Assembly: GCF_027579695.1 (NCBI RefSeq)
Contig: NC_083577.1
Coordinates: forward strand, 58,900,241 to 58,964,240
Length of the DNA stretch: 64,000 nucleotides
Direction of reading: 5' to 3'
Source: Neoarius graeffei
Taxonomy: Eukaryota; Chordata; Actinopteri; Siluriformes; Ariidae
Both the position numbers and the translations under genes were made by a program. Under the pieces are notes generated by a model. The model ran no database searches. It was not told the origin of the DNA and was given only the letters and a program-made list of their open reading frames with translations. The stretch's first letter is position 1, and each line of letters starts with the position of its first letter. Below are positions 47,105-56,466 of the stretch, piece by piece.

Positions 47105-47233
47105 TTACGAGAATTTCTGAAGCCTTATGCGCCTCGCCTCATCTATACGCTCTTGCCAGTATCTGTTGGCGTTGTCGGTGACAACAAGCCACAGCACCAA
47201 GACCAGCAACACTAACGACTCCATGTCCTCCAT
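47105..47233 (-). CDS. Short ORF (42 codons) conserved in M2, copy 2
   Basis: Same length and frame as 30331-30459. It differs at two residues (Val for Met at position 8, Glu for Lys in WQERID). Function unknown. Confidence 0.33.
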   Translation of the reverse strand: MEDMESLVLLVLVLWLVVTDNANRYWQERIDEARRIRLQKFS

Positions 47234-47286
47234 GTTTATTGTTTACTATCCGGGTCGTGAGACTACCGCTTAAAAGATCACTGAAT

Positions 47287-47828
47287 CAGTGACATACAGA
47301 GCATCGTGGACGAGTTCGCGGAGCGCAAGGCTCGCCGTATGCCCTTCAAATAATGCGCGCAGTAGGCTATTGATGTTTTATTATGAGCCATGTACAGTAT
47401 GTCGCCGAATGTTTTTTTGTTTGAGTTACATGTTCGTTTGAAGGACTTAATGTACGGAGTGTAGAAATTGGTAAACACAGTGCATTCAGTGAGGTTTGCA
47501 CCGCCCTCCTTTTATTTCTGACTCTTCCTGTCACCGTTGCAACCTCTGAGCGCTCATTCGTATGCCCTTCAAATAATGTGCGCAGTATAGGCTATTGATG
47601 TTTTATTATGAGCCATGTACAGTATCCTAATGTTTTTTGTTTCTGAGTTACATGTTCGTTTGAAGGACTTGATGTACTAAATAACATAGTTGCACCCGGT
47701 AGTGTTGAAATTGGTAAACACCGCAGTTGCGGACATTTTGTAGCCTAAAATGATGTTATGATAAGCTTTAATAAAGGGCCCGGTCATTTGCCCCGCCCCC
47801 GGCCCGGCTCTGACTTGTTCCGCCACTG
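47287..47828 (+). mobile_element. hAT remnant inside M2
   Basis: Begins CAGTG and ends TTGTTCCGCCACTG, whose reverse complement CAGTGGCGGAACAA is a typical hAT end. The flanks are TCACTGAAT on the left and TCACTGAT at 47829-47836, an 8-bp TSD with one inserted base. A 62-bp block (ATGCCCTTCAAATAATG...ACAGTAT) is repeated at 47339 and 47561. At 47524-47562 it encodes LPVTVATSERSFV, the hAT C-terminal dimerisation motif. Confidence 0.75.
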
Positions 47829-48058
47829 TCACTGATCTCACTGTTTGCGCTGCTTAACGACATCACGTGACGTCCACCCACTTTCGCTAACTCCACCCAA
47901 TGTGTCCACCCACTTCCAGCCAGCACGGTTCAGCGCGGTTGTAGTCGAAATGCAACTTCAATAGCCCCGCTCAGCCCGACTCAGCTCGACTCAGCACGGC
48001 ACGGCTCAGCCGCGTTTGTAGTGGAAAAGCGGCATAAGTGTCCCACCAGGGACTCTAA

Positions 48059-48752
48059 TGGCCCTTTTCCACTACCCTTTTTCAGCTCACTTCAGCTTAC
48101 TTCAGCTCACTTCAGCCCGACACGGCTCGCGTTTCGACTACCTCAGAGCAGCACGACTCAGCTCGCTTCAGCCCTACTCAGCACCCAAAACTCGCACGGT
48201 TTTGGAGTAGGGCTGAAGCGAGCCAAACCGAGCCGAGTGGGGCTAGGGGCGTGAGGAGACACTCCCCTGTGCACTGATTGGTGAGGAGGAGTGTCTTCAC
48301 ATGCCCACACACGCCCTGTGAGCACGCTGGGATCTGTAAACACCGTAAACCCGGAAGAAGAAGAATTACGAATTACGAGAATTTCTGAAACCTTATGCGC
48401 CTCGCCTCATCTATACGCTCTTGCCAGTATCTGTTGGCGTTGTCGGTGACAACAAGCCACAGCACCAAGACCAGCAACACTAACGACTCCATGTTTATTG
48501 TTTACTATCCGGGTCATGAGACTACCACTTAAAAGGTCACTGATGTCACTGTTTGCGCCGCCTAACGGCATCACGTGACGTCCACCCACTTTCGCTAACT
48601 CCACCCAATGTGTCCACCCACTTCCAGCCAGCACGGTTCAGCGCGGTTGTAGTCGAAATGCAACTCCAACAGCCCCACTCAGCTCGACTCAGCCCAACTC
48701 AGCACGGCACGGCTCAGCCCAACTCAGCTGCGTTGGTAGTGGAAAAGCGGCA
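48059..48752. mobile_element. M2 MITE, copy 3 (TSD TAA/TAT)
   Basis: Same ends as the other M2 copies, 694 bp. TAA at 48056-48058 and TAT at 48753-48755, a 3-bp TSD with one substitution. Only 24 bp of L2 sequence (KCPTRDSN) separate it from copy 2. Confidence 0.82.
48373..48492 (-). CDS. Short ORF (39 codons) conserved in M2, copy 3
   Basis: Lacks a 9-bp segment, so it begins at the internal Met (MESLVLLVLVLWLVV) but keeps the same frame to the same TAA. The 9-bp difference preserves the frame. Function unknown. Confidence 0.33.
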   Translation of the reverse strand: MESLVLLVLVLWLVVTDNANRYWQERIDEARRIRFQKFS

Positions 48753-49155
48753 TATCACTCTGGACCGTTGTTACACTGTTTTAAAGGACTCATACCACTC
48801 TGTCCCCCGTGCAGCCTTGGAACTATCTGATCACTGTATGGTTCATCTTATCCCGTCCTACAGGCAGAAGCTGAAAGCTGCTAAGCCTGTAGTTAAGACG
48901 GTGAGGAGATGGTCCGATGAGGCCAAAGTGGAACTACAAGCCTGCTTTGACTGCACTGATTGGAGTGTTTTTGAGGCTGCAGCCTCAGACCTGCATGAAC
49001 TGACTGATACTGTGACATCTTACATCAGTTTTTGTGAGGATATGTGTGTGCCTACCAAAACCTTCCGCATATACAACAACAATAAACCCTGGTTCACTGC
49101 AAAACTCAGGCAACTTCGACAGAACAAAGAAGAGGCCTACAAAAGTGGAGACTGA

Positions 49156-49896
49156 GGCCAAGTTTACATTACACTGTATCTGTCTCGTTTTCTTTGCGGA
49201 TGCACTGTCCGTTTACATTAAAACGCCTGGAAACGCCGGGAAACGGGAATCCGCCAGGGTCCACTTATTCAATCCAGATCGTGTCTGATCCGGTGCTGTG
49301 TAAACATTGAGAATACGCGGATACGCTGTGCTGAGCTCTAGCTGGCGTCGTCATTGGACAACGTCACTGTGACATCCACCTTCCTGATTCGCTGGCGTTG
49401 GTCATGTGACGCGACTGCTGAAAAACGGCGCGGACTTCCGCCTTGTATCACCTTTCATTAAAGAGTATAAAAGTATGAAAATACTGCAAATACTGATGCA
49501 AATACTGCCCATTGTGTAGTTATGATGGTCTTTAGGCTTGCCATCCTTCCACTTGCAAGTGGTAAGTGACTTGCGCACAGCGGCTCAGTCCCGAATCACT
49601 GCTCGTGCACTACACTCGCGCACTCTGTGAGCTGCGCAGGGCCAGAGTGCGCACCCTCCAGAGGGCACTCGCTGTTCAGGGCGGAGTGATTTGGAGCGCA
49701 GCCGCTGAGGAGGAAGCGATGAGCCCCACTGACACATTTCAACTTACGTGCCGAATTAGTCATGTGATTAGCGTATCCGTGTATTGGCGTTGCTGTGTGC
49801 ATGCGAATCGTGTATTGGCGTTGCTGTGTGCACGCTAATCGTTTTTAAAAACGTTAATCTGATGATCCGCTGATACGGTCTAATGTAAACCCCACC
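49156..49896. mobile_element. MITE with GTTTACATTA inverted ends
   Basis: The left end GGCCAAGTTTACATTA and right end TAATGTAAACCCCACC (reverse complement GGTGGGGTTTACATTA) are imperfect inverted repeats. The flanks are TGA and AGA, compatible with a 3-bp TSD with one change. Both fall at a Gly-Asp|Arg-Val junction in the L2 ORF, so the limits are good to a few bases. GTGTATTGGCGTTGCTGTGTGC is repeated in tandem near 49779-49830. No coding sequence. Confidence 0.7.
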
Positions 49897-50353
49897 AGAG
49901 TTCTGTATAATCAGACCAGAAACACACTGACAATGGAGGTGGAAGCAGCTAAGAGGAGCTATGCTGATAAGATTAAAAACAGCCTTTCAGCAAACGATCC
50001 GACGTCAGTGTGGAGAGGCCTGCAGAACATTACTGACTATAGGAGACCATCCCCTGACACTGCAGTGAACCATCAACTGGCTGACGAGCTGAATGTGTTT
50101 TACTGCAGATTCGACACATTCACACCTCTCCCCCCTTCAGTCATTAAAGACCCATTTACACCCCCTACCATTCTGCCACACACACAACCCCCGCCTCTGA
50201 CCCCCCTCCAGCACTCAAGATCTGTGAAGAGGATGTCTGTCAGCTTTTCCGCAGACAGAAGATCAGGAAGGCACCTGGCCCAGATGGTGTGTCACCCTCT
50301 TGTCTGAAGGTCTGTGCTGACCAGCTGGCTCCCATCTTTACCCAGATCTTTAA

Positions 50354-51467
50354 AGGTCCCATGGCATGAAATTTTCACTTTCTGAGGTTTTTTAACGTTA
50401 AAATGAGTTCCTCTGACCTTCTTAAGTCACCTCAGTGGCTAGAAATTTCATAATGTGTAAACCAAACTATGCCCAACATTTGAGAATGGCGCATCAAAAC
50501 GGCGCGTTGATAAACTCTTCCCTTTACTACGTCAGCAAGGGAGATGATCCCCACGCCCCCCCTCTGGATTCCCACCCACTGTACTTGCAATGGCTACATT
50601 AGCTGTGCAGCTAACCGCTTCCTGCAGTTAGCCAGGTACTCTGCACTACAAAACCAAAAAGCATGCAGCATGCTCTGTTAAACTGAGTTTAGTCTGGAAA
50701 TTGACTGTAACTTATGAGCTTCTTCTTCTTCTTCTTTTTAATGGCAGATTATCACAATCTGTGTATACCGCCACCTACTGTACAGGAGTGTGTGAAGGGA
50801 CTGGACAGATTCTATGACTTATGAGCTTATGTTTTGCCGTGTTTTAAAATCGGTGCCACGTTAGCCTTGCAATGGCTACATTAGCTGTGCAGCTAACCGC
50901 TTCCTGCAGTTAGCCAGGTACTCTGCACTACAAAACCAAAAAGCATGCAGCATGCTCTGTTATAATAGCCAATCAAAACAGTTTTTACAAAGACACCCAC
51001 ATTCTTTTTTTTAAGTCACTCGTTCATTTTATTTGTTTGTTTGTTCAGTAAAAACCCAAACATTTGTTGAATTTATTTTATTTCCTCGCGTCGCACCTTA
51101 ATGATGTCAGCGCGCGGTATTTTTCCCTTCGCGGTTTGTTCCTTGTCTCTCGCCATAGTAAGACACCCACATCTGCTTGTTCTGACCCACTGGAGGTAGC
51201 GTCACAGTGCTGTTAGCCAATCTGAGGTAACATGTTTACATGTCATGAATATTAATGATAAGACCCGCCCCCACCCTCTACCCTTCCCCGCCTCCATGCT
51301 TCTCATTAGCAAAACGACGCACTGGGAAAAGGGCTGAAATGGGGCTTTCTCCCAGGAAACTATATCTACGTGCCGAGGGTTCATTTCGAGAAAGGCTGCA
51401 GATATAACATCCGGAAACCTCCACGAGACCGTTTAAAGCATCAACAAACCACCATGCCATGGGTCCT
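50354..51467. mobile_element. piggyBac-type MITE (TTAA TSD), copy lacking the THAP exon
   Basis: TTAA at 50350-50353 and 51468-51471; ends AGGTCCCATGGCATG and CATGCCATGGGTCCT. It is inverted relative to 2642-3903. The THAP exon region is deleted, and a block of about 95 bp (AATGGCTACATTAGCTGTGC...CATGCTCTGTTA) occurs twice (50589-50684 and 50871-50962). Excision with one TTAA restores [10 protein letters not shown] in the L2 frame. Confidence 0.85.
50720..50816 (-). repeat. Short retro-insert with (GAA)n tail and 11-bp TSD
   Basis: ACTTATGAGCT is duplicated at about 50709-50719 and 50817-50827. On the minus strand the insert reads GTAGGTGGCGGTATACACAG to GCCATTAAAA and a (GAA)n tail, a retroelement 3' end widely seen in fish. 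It lies inside the piggyBac-type MITE, between its duplicated blocks. Confidence 0.7.
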
Positions 51468-52855
51468 TTAATAGATCCCTGGAGCTGTGTGAAGTCCCCT
51501 CATGCTTCAAATGCTCCACAATTATCCTGGTTCCTAAGAAAACCAATATCACAGGACTGAATGACTACAGGCCTGTTGCCCTCACATCTGTAGTCATGAA
51601 GTCCTTCGAGAGACTGGTGTTGTCATACCTGAAGGACATCACAGACCCCCTGCTGGACCCCCTGCAGTTTGCCTACCGGGCAAACAGGTCAGTGGATGAT
51701 GCAATAAATATGGGTCTACACTACATCCTGCAACACCTTGACACTGCAGGGACGTACGCCAGGATCCTGTTCGTGGACTTCAGTTCGGCATGCAACACCA
51801 TTGTTCCAGACATCCTCCACACCAAGCTCACCCAGCTCACTGTGCCCTCCTCCACCTGTCAGTGGATTACAAACTTCCTGACTGACAGGAAGCAGCAGGT
51901 GAGGATGGGGAGCATCATATCCAGCGCTCGGACTATCAGCACTGGTGCCCCCAAGGGTGTGTGCTCTCCCCACTGCTCTTCTCCCTTTATACCAACGACT
52001 GCACCTCAAGAGACCGGTCTGTTAAACTCCTGAAATTTGCGGACGATACAACGGTCATCGGCCTCATCTGAGACTGTGACGAGTCTGCATACAGACGGGA
52101 GGTTGAACGGCTGGTCTGTTGGTGCAGTCAGAACAATCTGGAGCTGAACACGCTCAAAACTGTGGAGATGACCGTGGACTTTAGGAGGAGCCCCCCCACT
52201 CTGCTGACCATCACCATCACTGACAACATTGTGACTGCTGTTGAAAGCTTCAGGTTTCTGGGTTCCACAATCTCTCGGGACTTGAAGTAGGAGACCAACA
52301 CAGTCACTATCATCAAAAAGGCTCAGCAGAGGTTGTACTTTCTGTGCCAGCTCAGGAAGCTCAACCTGCCTAAGGAGCTGCTGACACAATTCTACTCTGC
52401 CATCATTCAGTCTGTTCTTTGCTCTTCCATCACTGTTTGGTTTGGATCGGTCACCAAACAGGAGAAGAACAGACTGCAACGGACAATAAGGTCTGCAGAG
52501 AAAATTATTGGTGTCAACCTGCCCTCCATCCAAGACCTGTACCTGTCCAGAGTCAGGAAACAGGCAGGTAACATCTCTGCGGACCCATCACACCCTGGTC
52601 ACAAACTGTTTAAACTTCTCCCTTCAGGGAGGCGATATAGATCACTGTATGCAAAAACAACCAGACACAAGAATAGTTTCTTCACTCAGGCTGTCTCTGT
52701 GATGAACAGCTAAAATCCGGATTCATATATCAGTAATATCACTTGCAAAATACCTGCACACTCATACTGTCATTCTGTGCTCACTGTTACTTATATTATA
52801 TTTATACTTATTTATATTTACTATTTCATCTTTGCACTATACACCATATTGCTAG

Positions 52856-53098
52856 GGGCGGAGCTACAGGGGTGGCTGGGGGGGCACTAGCCTCCCCTGG
52901 AATCTGATTGGCTACCCCAGGTGGCCCCCCCCCAGATGATTGACATGTTACGGCACCGCACGAGAAAAGCCAGTTGCATTGAAGTCTGTGACTGCTAGGT
53001 TCCTCTTGTACAGTAGATGGCGCAATGCAAGCTACCACAAGGTGTTGCAATCCAATTTACAATAGAAGACATGGGAAAGAAGAAAAAGAAGAAGGAAC
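52856..53098 (+). other. GC-rich segment and possible retroelement 3' end
   Basis: CTAGGGGCGGAGCTACAGGG and a CCCC run resemble a DNA-transposon end I cannot place. GTACAGTAGATGGCGCAATG (about 53009) to GAAGAAAAAGAAGAAG may be another copy of the (GAA)n-tailed retroelement 3' end, in plus orientation. Confidence 0.4.
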
Positions 53099-54053
53099 CA
53101 TAGACATATAAACATAGACGCCGCATTCTGCGTAGAATCATACGTCATCCTCGCCGCCATATTGGATGTGGCAAAGTGGAGATTCTTCACCCGTCTCTGG
53201 TATAGCATCTAGACAGTAGCCGAGAATAAAGATGCCTCATTAATGTGCTGCGTTTAACTGTACCAACAGGTTTACCGTCCAAACGAGATCACATGGGATT
53301 ACCTTTCACAGGTGAGACTGGAAAAATACTTTTCAATACTGTTCCTTCAGTCTGCAGTTTCCCAGCTCATCTCCACCAGGTAGGTGTATAGTTATAAGCA
53401 GTGAGAATTAGATAATACAGTGCCACACTATGATGAACGTTTTTGAACTTATGATGAATGTTTTTAACCTTTCTGAATGTGAAGGAATCAGTGATGTATT
53501 TTGTTTTGGTATGACGTTAGAACCTGGCCGAACTCAGTTTGGCGGTCATTCAGCTCACTTTATTCAACGAGAGTAGGTCTGTGTGGTGACTCAATAAATA
53601 AAACAGTACATTTTTATTTTCATTCACTATTTCCAGTTTTTCCACTATTTCCATCATTTATCATATTCAGTCTTGTAGGTTGGTTATTGTGGCCTCAGGT
53701 TTTGGTAGCTTGCTACGGTATGCTGACTGATTAGCTTACCTGAGCTATCTATCGTGTATCTGTCGCTAGTTTGCAGTGTACAGGGTATTTCACACACTAT
53801 TTATAACCATCACATTAAAAGTTATGTGTTGTTTTGATGCCTGTTTGTTTCCCAAATATATACGTGTGTCTTAATGGGTGAATAAAAGGCATCGAGTTAA
53901 ATATTATTGTAGAAAGGAGCTTTATGAAGTTCAGTCCATTTACTTGCATTGGTTTACGGGGAAGATTTGCCACATCCAATATGGCGGACACTCTGACGTA
54001 TCCCAGCAATGGGGCCACCAGCTCAATGCGGTGTCTATGTTTATATGTCTATG
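53099..54053 (+). mobile_element. P-element-like non-autonomous transposon (8-bp TSD) with THAP exon
   Basis: GAAGGAAC is duplicated exactly at 53091-53098 and 54054-54061. The 29-bp terminal inverted repeats start CATAGACATATAAACATAGA and continue ...C(G/A)CCGCATT with one mismatch. Further in, both ends carry inverted GCCATATTGGATGTGGCAAA-type repeats. An 8-bp TSD, a CA...TG terminus, subterminal inverted repeats and a THAP first exon together fit the P/THAP9 group; a hAT origin is possible on TSD alone. At 955 bp there is no transposase core, so it is a deletion derivative. Confidence 0.72.
53232..53311 (+). pseudogene. THAP first exon in the P-like element
   Basis: Same 80-nt exon as in M3: ATG 53232, MPH then a TAA (53241-53243) in place of Ser, then CAAFNCTNRFTVQTRS and GITFHR, ending at the ACAG/GTGAG donor. 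One substitution or slip from an open frame. The flanking sequence from about 53115 (GACGCCGC) to 53335 is shared with M3. Confidence 0.68.
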
Positions 54054-54061
54054 GAAGGAAC

Positions 54062-54533
54062 CATTGAACAGAAAAGGCAGCTGCTCCTCAGCCAGATGGA
54101 TTTTAAGACTGACCTATATCGGTGAGTACACGACTGCAGTTTATCCCAAAATAAGTTCACGAGTTCAATAAGATCAGTCAGTGGATCTTCTGGCCAATCG
54201 ATTTTCATTTCATAAATCAGAATGATTTGGCAATTCTTCTATTTGGCAATAGAAAAGGTGAAAACGCAGATGTAGTCAAAACTAGGTGTGTGATGTGAAG
54301 TGACCTTTAGCAGTATGAACAATGTTCAGAATTAAGTAAATCATGGCGTATTTTGAAGACTAGACCCTCTTTTGAAGGAAGTACAGGGAGTGTGTTTATT
54401 ACCGTGGCACTTAACCTTCTTGTTGTAAGTGCAAAAAACGCCCATTCTGCTAGGGAAAGAGTGTACAGAGCACTGTGCTACTGCTAGAAGCTAGATGCCT
54501 TCTGCACATTCTTAATAAACAGTGGCATCTTTT
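54062..54533. other. Unassigned sequence
   Basis: No repeat end or coding sequence recognised. It may belong to the same ISL2EU-like element as the ORFs at 55143-55999. Confidence 0.35.
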
Positions 54534-54972
54534 GTCATTTGGATGACTGTTAAAACCTTTCAGTCTCAAGTTTTTCCTTTACTGTATTTACTAGTTTACT
54601 GTAATTATGATCCGGCAGCTATTTACACCGGATCCAGTGTAAATAGCTGCTGGAGCGTGCTCCAGCTTGCTCCCCCTCAAATTAAGCAGTGCGCTCCAGC
54701 TTGCTCCCGGAGTGCTCCGGCCGAGGTTCCAGAGCGCGCTCCGGCTTGCTCCCCCTCAAATTGAGCAGCGCGCTCCGGCTTGCTCCCGGAGTGCTCTGGG
54801 AGCAAGCCGGAGCGCGCTGCTTAATTTGAGGGGGAGCAAGCCGGAGCACGCTCCGGCAGCTATTTACACTGGATCCGGTGTAAATAGCTGCCAGATCATA
54901 ATTACAGTAAACTAGTAAATACAGTAAAGGAAAAACTTGAGACTGAAAGGTTTTAAAAGTCATCCAAATGAC
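54534..54972. repeat. Large palindrome with GC-rich centre
   Basis: Outer arms GTCATTTGGATGACT / AGTCATCCAAATGAC and ACCTTTCAGTCTCAAGTTTT with its inverse lead to CAGCTATTTACACCGGATCC and then a GC-rich centre. The centre is made of CGCTCCGGCTTGCTCCC modules, repeated in the left arm so that the two arms differ in length (about 260 and 178 bp). The fold point is near 54795. Confidence 0.85.
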
Positions 54973-55142
54973 TGAACGTAAACATTGCTACAGTAACATA
55001 CTAGCTAGTATGTTGTTGACATTAGCTAGTGCTAACAGCTAGCTGCTAGTACACTGCTACAACACAGACACCGACCCTAATAATACAGTTCTTGGTCATT
55101 GCCTGGTAACAGCAAATTTATAACGGGCCATGTCTCAACAGA

Positions 55143-55568
55143 CTAAGAAGTTATTTCAATGACATTTAATAACATTTTGTTTATCCTGAGGACCGAAAGT
55201 AAATGAAAATGTGAACAAACCTTAGCTGTAATAAGATGGCGACCACCGGCTCCAGGGACGACCCGCTGATGTAGGCATGTTACCCAGCCTGACACAAAAT
55301 ATTTGTAGGCATCCAAACTCTTATATGCTTTCAGATCAATACCTGTGTATGGCAATGGGTTTTTAACGACATAGGTATACAGATCATGTGGGCCGAAGTC
55401 AGGTAAAGACGAGGGCTTCGTGTACTTCCGTACGTCAGTGAACAATCCTGGTGGAAGCAGGTAAACGTCGTTCTCTAAGCCTGCTAACCTCAATTTTTGC
55501 AAATACCTCTCCCTCTGCTCACCCTGTAAATGCCCTACGTCACTGGATAGTAGCCTGGGCCCACCCAT
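55143..55568 (-). CDS. Exon resembling the SWIM/YqaJ-type protein of ISL2EU transposons (N-terminal part)
   Basis: Open from ATG 55568. SLPDFGPHDLYTYVV, GIDLKAYKSLDAYKYFVSGW and the end HLITAK resemble the region preceding the SWIM finger and YqaJ-like nuclease in long fish proteins associated with ISL2EU DNA transposons (recalled). A donor-like AAG/GTTTGT follows ITAK at about 55223-55218, so real coding probably ends there and the last 25 codons are intronic. The SWIM and nuclease parts are not visible further along this strand, so the gene is partial. It is divergent from the RecQ-like ORF 225 bp away. Confidence 0.5.
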   Translation of the reverse strand: MGGPRLLSSDVGHLQGEQRERYLQKLRLAGLENDVYLLPPGLFTDVRKYTKPSSLPDFGPHDLYTYVVKNPLPYTGIDLKAYKSLDAYKYFVSGWVTCLHQRVVPGAGGRHLITAKVCSHFHLLSVLRINKMLLNVIEITS

Positions 55569-55793
55569 CCTAAGCGTGACGCAACATGAGGGCCTGTTCC
55601 GAGCTTAGTCTGGCCAGGCAGGCTATCTACAGCATTTCCAAGCTCCCGAAAAGTCGTGAACCAATCAACTTTGAGCATCTCCAACGGCCCTGGGTAGAGG
55701 CGTGTTCAAGGCAGTGACGTAGTAGAACTGCGACCGGAAGCCATAGATTGTTTACAGAATCTATGCCAGAAGCGCTTCATTCACATCACGAAC
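55569..55793. promoter_or_regulatory. Possible bidirectional promoter between divergent ORFs
   Basis: 225-bp spacer between the starts of the minus ORF (55568) and plus ORF (55794). It is GC-richer than its surroundings and includes TGACGTAG (CRE-like) at 55714. No TATA box. Inferred from arrangement only. Confidence 0.3.
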
Positions 55794-55999
55794 ATGGAGC
55801 AGCGGCAAGCCTTTGACACAGCGGTAGATGCTGTATTGAAAGCATTCAACGGGAAGTTCTCATTGAAAACGGAGCAAAGAGCAGCCCTGGAGGTATTTAT
55901 TGAAAGGAAGGACGTTTTCGCCTTGCTCCCGACCGGCTTCGGTAAGAGTTTAATCTACCAGTTAGCCCCGTCACGTCACATACGTCAGAGGAAAGAGTG
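55794..55999 (+). CDS. RecQ-type helicase N-terminal fragment
   Basis: 68 codons from ATG 55794. LKTEQRAALEVFI resembles the RecQ Q-motif/motif 0, and FALLPTGFGKSLIYQLAP is motif I (Walker A, Lys 51). After APS the RecQ similarity stops and the frame ends at TGA (55997-55999). It looks like an exon or truncation without motifs Ia-VI, so it has no ATPase. The sequence after it (TTGGTTTAAGC...TGGCCAGACCAAATG) is repeat-like, so the fragment probably travels within a transposon. Host origin cannot be excluded. Confidence 0.55.
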
Positions 56000-56308
56000 A
56001 TGTGATTGGTTTAAGCTTCGTCACAGCCTTTTCTGGCTTCGACCAGTAGCAAACTGAGGCATTTCAGGGAGGCGGGTCAACCACGGGCTCTGGGAAACGG
56101 TTTGGCTTAATAGCTTGGCCAGACCAAATGCTCAGAGAGCTTTGAAGTCGCGTTAGCCAGGCTAGCTGGATAGTGAAGGTGTTTTCTGCATCTCGCTCCT
56201 TTTTCTTTTATGTTTTTCGTTTGTCGCCTTCCTCGCATTCAAACTGATTCGAGCCGTGACGTCCAAAATGGCAGCCTCACATGACTTGGTCACGTGGGTG
56301 AAAAACCT
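56000..56308. other. Unassigned, probably transposon end region
   Basis: TTGGCCAGACCAAATGCTCA and GCGTTAGCCAGGCTAGCTGG near 56115-56170 echo, inverted, TAGTCTGGCCAGGCAGGCTA near 55605. This suggests inverted repeats around the RecQ-like fragment. Ends not resolved. Confidence 0.4.
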
Positions 56309-56458
56309 CAATTAGCCTAACTGTGAACTGTGGGCGGAAACTGGAGCACCTGGAGGAAACCCACACAGACATGGGGAGAACATGCAAACTCCATACAGAA
56401 AGGCCCCCGTCGGCCATTGGGCATGAACCTAGAACCTTCTTGCTGTGAGGTAACAGTG
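56309..56458 (-). repeat. tRNA-derived SINE fragment (5' part), reverse
   Basis: Carries GGAGAACATGCAAACTCCAT and the head region up to CTTCTTGCTGTGAGGTAACA. The SINE's 3' half is missing. Confidence 0.8.
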
Positions 56459-56466
56459 TAAATAGC

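Larger units (their letters stand above)
46801..48034. mobile_element. M2 MITE, copy 2 (TSD TAA), containing a hAT remnant
   Basis: TGGCCCTTTTCCACTACC to GTAGTGGAAAAGCGGCA, with TAA at 46798-46800 and 48035-48037. Total 1234 bp. Removing the 542-bp hAT remnant and its 8-bp TSD leaves 684 bp, like the 683-bp copy at 30037. It contains the conserved short minus ORF at 47105-47233. Confidence 0.85.
45996..52713 (+). pseudogene. L2-like endonuclease/reverse transcriptase pseudogene
   Basis: The endonuclease part has LANVHSLANKMDE, FTETWLGEHIP, GGGICVYINEGW and VLGDFNRANLS. A frameshift near 46680 precedes the last of these. The SDH part is ELSDHCMVHL (48810-48850). The RT part has [49 protein letters not shown], and a C-terminal LPSGRRYRSLYAKTT. 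There are in-frame stops near 52069 and 52288. The frame is continuous across each insertion once the inserted DNA and one TSD are removed, so the insertions came after the coding sequence was laid down. Confidence 0.88.
45985..52855 (+). mobile_element. L2-like non-LTR retrotransposon interrupted by four later insertions
   Basis: Retrotransposon segments: 45985-46800, 48035-48058, 48753-49155, 49897-50353 and 51468-52855. It starts at AAGATGGCGCCGCGGATG, a YY1-type 5' motif common in vertebrate LINEs. Endonuclease and RT order is normal. Removal of the MITEs leaves about 3.1 kb. The 3' end near 52855 is approximate and no TSD was found. Confidence 0.85.
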
